This document shows positions 54,943 through 63,164 of a stretch of 64,000 nucleotides of DNA, one piece after another; position 1 is the stretch's first letter; each line of letters begins with the position of its first letter. A program made the position numbers and the translations under genes. This stretch comes from Treponema sp. (lineage in GTDB: Bacteria; Spirochaetota; Spirochaetia; Treponematales; Treponemataceae): positions 1-64,000 of the forward strand of contig JAAVAP010000029.1 in the NCBI GenBank assembly GCA_014804005.1, in the 5' to 3' direction. Under the pieces are notes generated by a model. It saw nothing but the letters and a program-made list of their open reading frames with translations, did no database searches and had not been told where the DNA came from.

Positions 54943-55434
54943 ATGAATAAATTTGTGCTTTCTGTTTTAGTAGAAAATCATGCCGGAGTTTTGAGCCGCG
55001 TTTCGGGATTGTTCAGCCGGCGCGGTTACAACATCGACAGCCTTACTGTCTGCGAGACCAGCAACAAAGGCATTTCGCGGATGACGATTGTCGTGCGCGG
55101 CGACGAGCATATTTTGGAACAGATTGAAAAGCAGCTTTCAAAATTAATTGAAGTGATTTCTATCGAAAGTTGCGATTCGAAAAATACTTGCCAGCGCGAA
55201 ACCGCTTTGATAAAAGTCAAAGCCTCTGGCGAAAAGCGCGCGATCATCATCGAAACGTGCGACATTTACCGCGCCCACATTGTTGATGTCGGGCTGGAGT
55301 CCGTCATCGTGGAAGCGACGGGCAGCGAAGAAAAAATTGACAGTCTCATCCGCCTGCTCGAGCCATACGGAATTTTGGAATATGCAAAAACCGGTCTCAC
55401 GGCGATGGGACGCGGCGAGACTGTGATGAAATAA
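54943..55434 (+). CDS. ilvN: Acetolactate synthase small (regulatory) subunit
   Basis: 163-aa regulatory subunit of acetohydroxyacid synthase, first step of valine/isoleucine/leucine synthesis. The N-terminal ACT domain (about residues 1-75) has VLVENHAGVLSRVSGLFSRRGYNIDSL and RMTIVVRGDE; the C-terminal ALS_ss_C part includes IDSLIRLLEPYGILEYAKTGLTAMGRG. ATG 54943 has AGGGG 9 bases ahead. The catalytic subunit ilvB is not next to it, unlike the usual ilvBN arrangement. Confidence 0.95.
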   Translation: MNKFVLSVLVENHAGVLSRVSGLFSRRGYNIDSLTVCETSNKGISRMTIVVRGDEHILEQIEKQLSKLIEVISIESCDSKNTCQRETALIKVKASGEKRAIIIETCDIYRAHIVDVGLESVIVEATGSEEKIDSLIRLLEPYGILEYAKTGLTAMGRGETVMK

Positions 55435-55596
55435 ATTTTCAGTGGAGGGGGAAGCACGATGGAAATTTCGCCTTACGACTCACCCCCCCCCATCTGATTT
55501 TTTCGCTTCAGCCCGCGCGCGTGTTTTTTTTCATCGCTAATTTTTATTTTGAAAAAAAATTATGCATGATTTTTGCGCGCTTCTATTTTTGTTTTT
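55435..55596 (+). other. Gap with poly-C tract and a 12-codon ORF
   Basis: After ilvN, GGAGGGGGA (55444-55452) precedes ATG 55459, which opens a 12-codon frame MEISPYDSPPPI. Nine C (55483-55491) encode the prolines. One extra C would extend the frame about 78 codons through hydrophobic residues into the antisense of era. This may be a slipped-strand locus or chance. Confidence 0.35.
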
Positions 55597-56520
55597 TTAT
55601 CCTAAAATTTTTCCAAGCGTTTTGTCGCGCTGTCGCCAATTTTTGTCAACTTTTACGCTCAAATCCAAATCGATTTTGTAGTCGAAAATTTCGCCTAATT
55701 TTTTCAACGATTCGAGGCGAATAGTTTTTATCATCACCGCGCCTTTTCCGATGACGATTCCTTTTTGGCTTTCGCGCTCCACGCACAAAAATGCGCGCAC
55801 CCACAATTTTTTTCCGTCGTTCTTGAATTCCATGTCGGCAATTTCAACGTAGATTGCATGCGGAATTTCTTGCTCGAGCCGATTTATTGCTTCGCCGCGA
55901 ATTATTTCCGAAATCCTAAATCCCACTTCTTGGTCGGTGTAAAAATCTTCGGGATAAAGTTTTTCGCCTTCAGGAAGAATTTCAAAAATCGCCGCGAGCG
56001 CCGCGTCAAGTCCGCTTGATTTTTTCGCAGAAATTTTTACGATCCGATTTTCGGGAATTTCAGGAAATTCGTTTTTTGCGAATTCGGCGGCTTTTTGCGA
56101 ATCCGCGTTCGTCAAATCGACTTTGTTTATTGTGACGACAATTTTTTGCGAAAATTTTTTCAGCAAGTCCGAAGTCAATTTTTCTTCTTCGCCCGGAGCG
56201 CGGCTCGCGTCAATCAAATACAAAACCGCATCGCATCCGTCAAGCGCGGACTTCGCGTTTTCCTGCAATTTCAAATTCAATTTTTTTTCGCTTTGATGAT
56301 AGCCAGGCGTGTCGATGAAAACGATTTGCCCTTGCGCTTCGTTCACGATTCCGCGAATTGAATTTCGTGTGGTCTGCGGCATCGGTGAAACAATCGAAAC
56401 GTTTTGTTTGCAAACCGAATTCAAAAAAGTTGATTTTCCCGCGCTTGGCCGCCCGATGATTGCGACGACTCCGCTTTTTGCGCGCGCGCCATTTTCGTTT
56501 TTTTCGTCTGAAGAATTCAT
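55597..56520 (-). CDS. era: GTPase Era
   Basis: Essential GTPase that binds 16S rRNA and assists 30S maturation. G1 is GRPSAGKS (about residues 23-30), G3 is DTPGYHQ, G4 is NKVD, and a C-terminal KH-type RNA-binding domain (about 210-300) contains VIGKGAVMIKTI, matching the GxxG loop. At 307 aa it has normal length, with a short N-terminal extension. The promoter -10 TATGAT lies five bases before the ATG and there is no ribosome site. It is divergent from prfA, with the two promoters packed into 58 bases. Confidence 0.96.
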   Translation of the reverse strand: MNSSDEKNENGARAKSGVVAIIGRPSAGKSTFLNSVCKQNVSIVSPMPQTTRNSIRGIVNEAQGQIVFIDTPGYHQSEKKLNLKLQENAKSALDGCDAVLYLIDASRAPGEEEKLTSDLLKKFSQKIVVTINKVDLTNADSQKAAEFAKNEFPEIPENRIVKISAKKSSGLDAALAAIFEILPEGEKLYPEDFYTDQEVGFRISEIIRGEAINRLEQEIPHAIYVEIADMEFKNDGKKLWVRAFLCVERESQKGIVIGKGAVMIKTIRLESLKKLGEIFDYKIDLDLSVKVDKNWRQRDKTLGKILG

Positions 56521-56525
56521 AATTT

Positions 56526-56570
56526 ATCATAACAAATCCCATTGAAAAAATCTAGCGAAAATGCTAAAAT
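56526..56570. promoter_or_regulatory. Divergent era / prfA promoters, both nearly leaderless
   Basis: Plus strand, for prfA: TTGAAA (56542-56547), 17-base spacer, TAAAAT (56565-56570), then eight bases to the ATG. Minus strand, for era: TATGAT (56526-56531), five bases to the ATG, with a weak -35 (TAGATT, 56549-56554). The two promoters overlap. Confidence 0.55.
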
Positions 56571-56578
56571 AATTTTCT

Positions 56579-57667
56579 ATGGACTTGTTGAAAAAACTTG
56601 AAAGTTGCGCCGCTCGATACGAAGTTGTAAAAGAACAAATTATGGATGCGAATTTGGTGAAGGACCAAAAAAAATATAAAGAAGTGATGCGCGAAAATAA
56701 TTATTTGGGCGAAGTTTGCGCGCTTTATGACGAATACAAAAAATTGCTTTCGGGAATCAGCGAGGCGAAAATTTTAATCACCGAAGAAGACGATGTTGAA
56801 ATGAAAGAAATGGCTCGCGAAGAATTGCGCACGCTGGAAGAACGCCAGCCGCAGTTGGAAGAGCAAATAAAAATGAAACTCATTCCGCCTGATCCGCTTG
56901 ATGAAAAAAATATAATTTTGGAAATTCGTTCGGCGGCGGGCGGCGACGAAGCAACGCTTTTTGTTCGCGACCTTTGGGAAATGTATGTTCATCTTGCCGA
57001 ACGCAAAGGCTGGAAAACTGAAACGATGGAAGCGCAGGAAACGGAAGTGGGCGGCTTCAATAAAATCGTCATTTCGATCAGCGGAAAATTTGTCTACGGA
57101 ACTTTGCGTTGGGAAAGCGGCGTTCATCGAGTTCAGCGAGTTCCGCAAACCGAATCTCAAGGTCGCCTTCAAACTTCTACTGCGACTGTGGCAGTCTTGC
57201 CGGAAGCCGAGGAAACCGAAATCGACATCAAGCCGGAAGACGTCCGCGTGGATGTGATGCGGGCGGGCGGCCCTGGCGGACAGTGCGTCAACACGACGGA
57301 TAGCGCGGTGCGGCTCACTCACATTCCAACTGGAATCGTCGTAATTCAGCAGGACGAAAAAAGCCAAATAAAAAACAAGGCGAAGGCGTGGCGAGTTTTG
57401 CGCGCGCGACTTTTTGATTTGGAAGAAAGCAAGCGGCAGGCCGAACGCGCCGACGCGAGAAAAAGCATGGTCGGTTCGGGCGCGCGAAGTGAAAAAATTC
57501 GCACTTACAATTTTCCGCAAGATCGCGTCACCGACCATCGCATAAATTTGTCGTTGCACAATTTGCCTGGATTTATGGGCGGCGCGATGGACGAAATGCT
57601 CGACGCGCTCAATGTTTACGCGAAGGAAGAGCAGCTCAAGGCCGACGTGAGCGAACTTGGCGCGTAA
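56579..57667 (+). CDS. prfA: Peptide chain release factor 1
   Basis: Class I release factor for UAA and UAG. The catalytic GGQ is in [20 protein letters not shown] (about residues 231-250). The central PCRF domain includes [22 protein letters not shown]. The anticodon-like tripeptide region lies near [16 protein letters not shown]. At 362 aa it has standard length. The gene is followed after 29 bases by prmC, the enzyme that methylates the GGQ glutamine, which supports the assignment. Confidence 0.97.
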   Translation: MDLLKKLESCAARYEVVKEQIMDANLVKDQKKYKEVMRENNYLGEVCALYDEYKKLLSGISEAKILITEEDDVEMKEMAREELRTLEERQPQLEEQIKMKLIPPDPLDEKNIILEIRSAAGGDEATLFVRDLWEMYVHLAERKGWKTETMEAQETEVGGFNKIVISISGKFVYGTLRWESGVHRVQRVPQTESQGRLQTSTATVAVLPEAEETEIDIKPEDVRVDVMRAGGPGGQCVNTTDSAVRLTHIPTGIVVIQQDEKSQIKNKAKAWRVLRARLFDLEESKRQAERADARKSMVGSGARSEKIRTYNFPQDRVTDHRINLSLHNLPGFMGGAMDEMLDALNVYAKEEQLKADVSELGA

Positions 57668-57696
57668 TTTTGCCTTGAGGAAAATTCTGCGCAAAA

Positions 57697-58614
57697 ATGA
57701 CGATTTTCGAAGCGAAAAAATTTATCGCAAAAAAAATAGAAAAAATTTCGCAAACGCCTTTTTTGGATGCCGAAATTTTTTTGCAAGAAATTTTGGGCAA
57801 AGATAAAACTTTCATTTTGATGAATAAAAATCTCGCGCTCGAAGAAGCGCAGGAAAAAAAAATCACCGAATGGACGCGCGCTCGCGAGCAAGGTTTGGCG
57901 GTGGCGTACATTGTCGGAAAAAAAGAATTTTTCGGCTACGATTTTTTTGTCAATCAAAATGTTTTGCTTCCCAAACCTGACACGGAAATTCTTGTGGCGC
58001 GCGCCGTCGAAATTATTTCTGAAAAAATTTCCGCGAATAAAAATTCTATTCTCACCGTTTGCGACATGTGCACGGGAAGCGGCTGCGTTGCGTTGAGCGT
58101 TTTGCGAACGCTCGCGGACGATGAGCGTGTGCCGATTGAACGCTTGCCGACATTTGCGCTGGCGGACATAAGCCGAGGCGCGCTTGACGTTGCGAAAAAA
58201 AACGCCGAGACACTTTTGCGCGGTGCGGAAATTTCACGCGTGAAATTCATCCAAAGCAATTTGTTCGAAGTCGTGCCGTTTTCGTTCGATGTGATTTTGG
58301 CAAATCCGCCTTATGTTCCGCACGAAGAAGCGCGCGCGCTTTTGGCGGACGGACGAGGCGAGCCGCTTTTGGCTTTGGACGGCGACATTTCTTCGAACGG
58401 TGATTTCAGCGGAACGAATGACGGGCTTGAAGTGGCGCGAAGACTTGTGCTCGAAGCGAAAAATCATCTTTCGCCGAATGGAATTTTTTTGATGGAAACG
58501 GGCGAATACAACGCAGATGCCGCCGCCGATTTTTTGCGGCTTCACAATTTTCGCAATGTTGAAATTTTGTGCGACTTGGAAGGACAGAAGCGCGTCGTCG
58601 TCGCGGCTTTTTGA
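57697..58614 (+). CDS. prmC: Release factor glutamine methyltransferase
   Basis: N5-glutamine methyltransferase that modifies the GGQ motif of release factors. An N-terminal helical domain (about residues 1-85) precedes the SAM-dependent core: VCDMCTGSGCVALSVL is motif I (about 122-137) and ILANPPYVP is the substrate-glutamine-binding NPPY (about 206-214). Length 305 aa. Between motif I and NPPY a stretch (about 138-160) is longer than usual. It is paired with prfA, the standard arrangement. Confidence 0.95.
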   Translation: MTIFEAKKFIAKKIEKISQTPFLDAEIFLQEILGKDKTFILMNKNLALEEAQEKKITEWTRAREQGLAVAYIVGKKEFFGYDFFVNQNVLLPKPDTEILVARAVEIISEKISANKNSILTVCDMCTGSGCVALSVLRTLADDERVPIERLPTFALADISRGALDVAKKNAETLLRGAEISRVKFIQSNLFEVVPFSFDVILANPPYVPHEEARALLADGRGEPLLALDGDISSNGDFSGTNDGLEVARRLVLEAKNHLSPNGIFLMETGEYNADAAADFLRLHNFRNVEILCDLEGQKRVVVAAF

Positions 58615-58646
58615 AAAAATTTTTGGGCTTGGCGTTAGGTTAAAAT

Positions 58647-60308
58647 TTAAACGGTTTGTCCGAGAGCCTCCGCGATTCCGAATGCTCTGTCGCCGATTTT
58701 TTCGATTTGCCGAACAAGGTCGATGTAAAGCAATTCCGATTTTACGTCCGCGCCTTTTTCCAGTCGCTTTCGCGCGATTCGTTTCAAATTTTTTCGGAAC
58801 AAGTCGATTTGATCTTCCAGTTCTTTCGCCATTTCAAGTTTTTCCGCGTCCAAATGTTTGTTGATGTTGATGTGAATGAATTGCAAAAATTGCCGGACAA
58901 GCTCGACATAAGGAATCAGGCGGTCGGTGTCTTCGGTTTCGAACTGCATATTTTTTTCGATGGAACGTTTCAGCAAAAGTCCGATGCTCAAACATTCGTC
59001 GGTCATGTTTTCCAGTTCGCCGATAATTGAAAGCATAATCGAAAGATTGTTGAGCTGCTTTTCGTTTACTGCGAGACGCTCTATGTGGACGATGTATCGC
59101 GAAAGCTGCTCGTGCATTTGGTCGGCATAATTTTCCGCGCGCTCGATTTGTTCGAGATGTTCGTCGATGAATTTTTGGTCGCGCTTCATTAAGCCGACTT
59201 GAATTCTGTCGAACATTTCCGTTGCCAAGTCCGTGAGATTCGCGATTTCCTTTTCCGCGCGAACAATGTACGCGCCGACGTTTTCTTTTCCAAGCGCGCT
59301 TTCCACATAATCGAGCTTGTAAAAATTTTTCTTGTCGTTCGCATTTTCCTTGATGAGCTTTTCTGAAATCGCCACGATTTGATTTGTAAAAGGAAGGAAC
59401 AAAATCGTGGAAATTGTTTTAAATGCCGTGTGCAAAATTGAAATTCGAATCGCGATGTTCGCGTTTTTCGGCGTGAGGAATTCCACGAACGAAAGAAACG
59501 GATGGAAGAAAATCAACGCGACGATTGTTCCAACGACATTGAACAAAACGTGAATCAGTGCTGCGCGTTTTGCGTTCGTGCTTCCGTTGATGGCCGCAAG
59601 CACCGCGTCCACAGTGGAACCGATTCCGCTTCCGAGCGTGAGCGCGGCCGCGAATTCCCAATTTACGATTCCGTTATAAGCCAGCGTGATGACGATTGCG
59701 CTGAACGCGCTCGAAGAATGCATTATTGCGGTGATTGTGATTCCGATTACGAAAGCGATAAAAATGGAAAGCGCGCCGAAATCCTGCATTTGCGAAAACC
59801 ACTTGAATCGCTCCAATTGTTCCGGCTTGAGCGAAAGTGCCTCGCTGAGCATTTCAAGTCCGATGAAAAGCAACCCGAATCCCATCAACGCTTCGCCGAT
59901 GTTTTTGTTGAGATTTCGTTTTGTGAGCGTGAGAAAAAATCCTATTCCGAAAATCGGAAAGGCGAAATTCGATATTTTAAAATTGAATCCGAAAATAGAA
60001 ACAATCCAAGCCGTGACCGTCGTCCCGATGTTCGCGCCGAAAATTACGCCGGCAGATTGCTTGAGCGTGAGAAGTCCTGCGTTCACGAAAGTTACGACCA
60101 TCACGGTTGTCGCGCCCGACGACTGGATTATCATCGTGATGAATGTGCCGGTGAGCAAGGCTTTGAAGCGGTTGCCCGTCATGGCGGAAAGCGCGCGTTG
60201 GAGTTTTTCGCCCGCGCTCTTTTGCACACCGTCGCTCATCAATTTCATTCCGTACAAAAGGAACGCGAGACTTCCCATTAGTTGAAGCAGGACTGCAACA
60301 AAACGCAT
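58647..60308 (-). CDS. Na/Pi cotransporter family protein with PhoU-like domain
   Basis: 553-aa membrane protein of the NptA/YjbB type. ATG 60308 opens MRFVAVLLQLMGSLAFLLYG, the usual start of this family. Eight or more helices (about residues 1-310) carry the paired motifs IIQSSGATTVMVVTFVNAG and AIMHSSSAFSAIVI that form the sodium/phosphate site. A cytoplasmic helical PhoU-like domain (about 330-540) follows. It probably exports or imports phosphate with sodium. Transcription starts almost at the ATG: TACAAT ends seven bases before it. Confidence 0.9.
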   Translation of the reverse strand: MRFVAVLLQLMGSLAFLLYGMKLMSDGVQKSAGEKLQRALSAMTGNRFKALLTGTFITMIIQSSGATTVMVVTFVNAGLLTLKQSAGVIFGANIGTTVTAWIVSIFGFNFKISNFAFPIFGIGFFLTLTKRNLNKNIGEALMGFGLLFIGLEMLSEALSLKPEQLERFKWFSQMQDFGALSIFIAFVIGITITAIMHSSSAFSAIVITLAYNGIVNWEFAAALTLGSGIGSTVDAVLAAINGSTNAKRAALIHVLFNVVGTIVALIFFHPFLSFVEFLTPKNANIAIRISILHTAFKTISTILFLPFTNQIVAISEKLIKENANDKKNFYKLDYVESALGKENVGAYIVRAEKEIANLTDLATEMFDRIQVGLMKRDQKFIDEHLEQIERAENYADQMHEQLSRYIVHIERLAVNEKQLNNLSIMLSIIGELENMTDECLSIGLLLKRSIEKNMQFETEDTDRLIPYVELVRQFLQFIHININKHLDAEKLEMAKELEDQIDLFRKNLKRIARKRLEKGADVKSELLYIDLVRQIEKIGDRAFGIAEALGQTV

Positions 60309-60315
60309 GGATATT

Positions 60316-60344
60316 ATTGTAGCAAAAAAGCGATTTTCTTTCAA
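60316..60344 (-). promoter_or_regulatory. Promoter of the Na/Pi cotransporter, leaderless arrangement
   Basis: Minus strand: TTGAAA (60339-60344), 17-base spacer, TACAAT (60316-60321, preceded by TGC). Seven bases to the ATG. Confidence 0.6.
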
Positions 60345-60434
60345 GGGCGCATGAAAATCCGCAAAATTGTTCCGATGAATGCGAGAGTATTTTCTGGAAG
60401 GAATTCCACGGTTAAAAATTTTTTTGAAAAAGTG

Positions 60435-60506
60435 TTGACACTTTTTGGCGAAATCATTATATTATGGTTACCGAATGTTCGGTAATGTTGACGAACATTC
60501 GGTAAC
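60435..60506 (+). promoter_or_regulatory. Promoter and nested TetR operators of the efflux operon
   Basis: Consensus TTGACA (60435-60440), 17-base spacer, TATATT (60458-60463). The palindrome TTACCGAATGTTCGGTAA (60468-60485) follows. A second, wider dyad shares its left arm: GTTACCGAATGTTC (60467-60480) / GAACATTCGGTAAC (60493-60506), a perfect 14-bp inverted repeat. The result is three half-sites just downstream of the promoter, suited to autorepression. Confidence 0.8.
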
Positions 60507-60515
60507 TTGAAAATT

Positions 60516-61727
60516 ATGTCAAGGCAAGTAAACACGAAAGAAAGAATAATTTCCTCCGCGTTTTTGATGTATAGGAAAATGCTTTTCAAAGAAGTTTCCT
60601 TGAGCGACATTGCGCGTTCTTCCGGAATTACGAAGACCGCGATTTTCAGGCATTTTAAAAACAAGGCTGAACTTTTTTCCACGATGAACGAACGCTTTTT
60701 CGAGGCGTTTGAAATTCTTGCGAAAAAGATCGCCGGCGAAAATGGAAAGCATACTTTTGCCGCCACTTATAAATCGGTGGATTATGTTTTTGAATTCGAC
60801 AAGGAATATCCGGGCTACATTGACTATTACATTCAGTCTTTGCTTGGCAATGAAAAAATGACGGCGAGGTTTGCGGAAATTCTCACGCTCAATAAAATTC
60901 CGTTTTCAAAGGAAAACTCTTTTGGCAGCAAAAAAAAATGGGTGCACGAAAGGATTCTTCCGCTTTATATCGAAATCACGATTTTGAATTTTTGGGCGGA
61001 AGTTACGCGCGCTTTGGAAAAAAAAGAGCTGACGGAAGGCGAGACGGATTTTCGCACGCAAATTGCCAAGATAATTTTTGAAGGTTTTGGCAAAAAAAAG
61101 AATCCGATTTCGGAGGAACGCCGCAAGGAACTGGACGCGCTTTGCAAAGTGAAATTGGAAAAGAATGAAAAGGCCGATCGTTTTTTCGAGGCGTTTCTCA
61201 AGGTGATTCAAAAAAATCCAGGCAAGAATGTTACCGTGGAAAAAATCACCAACGAGCTTGGGATTGCAAAAAGTTCGATGTATGCTTTTTTTCCTGGCAA
61301 AACGGATTATATGAAAAATATGCTGCGGCAGGAAATTGAATTTTTTACAGAAGTCTTGCAGGAAAAATGCGCGTTCGCCGAAAATTTTGACGAAGTGGTT
61401 TATGTTTTGCTTTGTGGCGAAGTGAATTATTTTTCCGAACATCCGCAGCTTGTTTTGATGCACGCGTTTTTCACTTACCACGATATGGGCACTTATGACG
61501 AGGTTTTTGACAAAAGCGTTTTTTCGTTTCTTTCGGAAGAGCTTCCGCAGGATTTCAGTTTGGGATTTGGAGACGCGCAGGGCATTTTCATAAAATGGAT
61601 TTCCGTTTTGGCAATCTCGTTTTTGTTTATGGGAAAGAAGCACGAGCTTCCGCCGGAATGGCGCGATTTCTTTGTTTCGGCAGTTTATGAATTTATAGAA
61701 TGCGGCGCAAAAAGTTGCATAAAATAA
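60516..61727 (+). CDS. Tandem (double-length) TetR-family regulator
   Basis: 403-aa protein, about twice the usual 190-220. Two TetR-type helix-turn-helix regions are visible. The first, at about residues 10-55, contains VSLSDIARSSGITKTAIFRHFKNKAELF. The second, at about 215-265, contains VTVEKITNELGIAKSSMYAFFPGKTDYM. Each is followed by a helical ligand-type domain (about 60-190 and 270-400). It looks like an in-frame duplication and fusion of two TetR proteins. ATG 60516 follows its operator region directly; TTG 60507 is possible. It heads the TolC/RND efflux operon and probably represses it. Confidence 0.87.
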   Translation: MSRQVNTKERIISSAFLMYRKMLFKEVSLSDIARSSGITKTAIFRHFKNKAELFSTMNERFFEAFEILAKKIAGENGKHTFAATYKSVDYVFEFDKEYPGYIDYYIQSLLGNEKMTARFAEILTLNKIPFSKENSFGSKKKWVHERILPLYIEITILNFWAEVTRALEKKELTEGETDFRTQIAKIIFEGFGKKKNPISEERRKELDALCKVKLEKNEKADRFFEAFLKVIQKNPGKNVTVEKITNELGIAKSSMYAFFPGKTDYMKNMLRQEIEFFTEVLQEKCAFAENFDEVVYVLLCGEVNYFSEHPQLVLMHAFFTYHDMGTYDEVFDKSVFSFLSEELPQDFSLGFGDAQGIFIKWISVLAISFLFMGKKHELPPEWRDFFVSAVYEFIECGAKSCIK

Positions 61728-61751
61728 TATTTGTATTACGGAGGAAAAGGC

Positions 61752-63134
61752 ATGAGAAAAATTTTCATCGCTTCGCTGGCAATTGTCATGGTTTCGATTT
61801 TTGCCGCGAGCGCGCAACAGGACGGTGGGCAGGAAGAAGTCGTGACGCTCACCGTGGATCAGGCGGTTGACTATGCGTTGCAGAACAGCCGTGATTTGAA
61901 AAGCAATGATATTGATTTGGCAATCAAGGAACGAAGCGCGAAATACTCGTGGAATGTTTTTCTGCCGGACATTACCGTAAGCGGAACTGCGGCACGAACT
62001 ACGGACATTGATTCCACCTTAAACCAAATGAACGCGATGCAAGGTTTGGCAGCTATAAATGGAGGTGTTCCGCGCATGCTCGAAGCCGAAGAAAAATATC
62101 ATTGGGCTTTGGTCGGCAATATCAACGCGCAACTTAATTTGAGCCTCGCTTACATCTACAGCATCAGGGCGGCGAAGGCTGGATATGAAGGCGGCAAAAT
62201 CACTTGGGAGCAAAGTCAAAAGCAAACGATTATGAACATCAAAAAGTTGTTCTACGGACTTTTGCTTCAGCAGGAAAGTTTGGAAATCCAGCGAATGTCT
62301 TTGGAGAATGCGCGTCAACGTGCCGCCCAAGCGCAAATCAATTTCAACAACGGGCGCATTCCGCAGCTGCAATTTTTTAACGCGCAAGTGACTTACGAAA
62401 ATCAGCGTCCCGAAGTGGAAACCGCCGAGCGAAGTTTTAATCAGCAATTGGACACGTTCGCGTTTTTGATTGGAATGCCCGTGGGAACGAAAATTGAATT
62501 GAGCGGCTCGATTGAGCCTGAATATGTGAACGTTACTACGGAAGAACTTTTGGAAAAATATGGCGAAAAGAATTTGGACTTGCGCGCTTTGCAAAACAAC
62601 ATCGACATTTTGAATATGAATCTCAAGGCGTTGAATTTGAGCAGCTACACGCCCGCGCTTGTTTTGAGTTACGGATATCAGCCGACTGGCACTTGGTGGA
62701 GCGGCGATTTGGATTTTGCCGACCAAGGCTCGCTTTCAATAACGCTCGCGTTCAACATTACTAACATGCTTCCGTGGTCCGCAAATCGTCAGCAGGCGCA
62801 AGATTTGAAAGACAATATTTCGAAACTCAACCTTACGATGGAAACGCTCACGGAAAATCAAAAAGTGCAAGTCCGCAAAGCTGTGGACACTTTGAATCAG
62901 GCGCGCGAGCAAATCGATTCGATGGGGCGCACCGTGGAATTGGCGCAGCGTTCTTACGATATGTCGGTGAGTTCGTTCAACAATGGTCGAATGGAATTGC
63001 TGGATGTGCGCGACGCGCAGACGCAATTGAATCAGGCGATGCTCGGGCAGTTAAACCAAAAGTTCAACTACATTTCCGCGCTGATGGATTTGGAATATGA
63101 GCTGAACTCGGATTTGTCCGAATACAAAGAATAA
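61752..63134 (+). CDS. TolC-family outer membrane efflux protein
   Basis: 460-aa outer membrane channel of a tripartite efflux pump. The signal peptide is MRKIFIASLAIVMVSIFAASAQ. Two OEP repeats are seen: LTVDQAVDYALQNSRDLKSN opens the first (about residue 36), and the second lies at about 270-450 with long helices such as VRKAVDTLNQAREQIDS and AQRSYDMSVSSFNNGRMELLD. ATG 61752 has GGAGG at 61740-61744. It lies between the TetR gene and the adaptor gene. Confidence 0.92.
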   Translation: MRKIFIASLAIVMVSIFAASAQQDGGQEEVVTLTVDQAVDYALQNSRDLKSNDIDLAIKERSAKYSWNVFLPDITVSGTAARTTDIDSTLNQMNAMQGLAAINGGVPRMLEAEEKYHWALVGNINAQLNLSLAYIYSIRAAKAGYEGGKITWEQSQKQTIMNIKKLFYGLLLQQESLEIQRMSLENARQRAAQAQINFNNGRIPQLQFFNAQVTYENQRPEVETAERSFNQQLDTFAFLIGMPVGTKIELSGSIEPEYVNVTTEELLEKYGEKNLDLRALQNNIDILNMNLKALNLSSYTPALVLSYGYQPTGTWWSGDLDFADQGSLSITLAFNITNMLPWSANRQQAQDLKDNISKLNLTMETLTENQKVQVRKAVDTLNQAREQIDSMGRTVELAQRSYDMSVSSFNNGRMELLDVRDAQTQLNQAMLGQLNQKFNYISALMDLEYELNSDLSEYKE

Positions 63135-63164
63135 ATTTTTATTATGAAGGAGATTGTAAAAATT

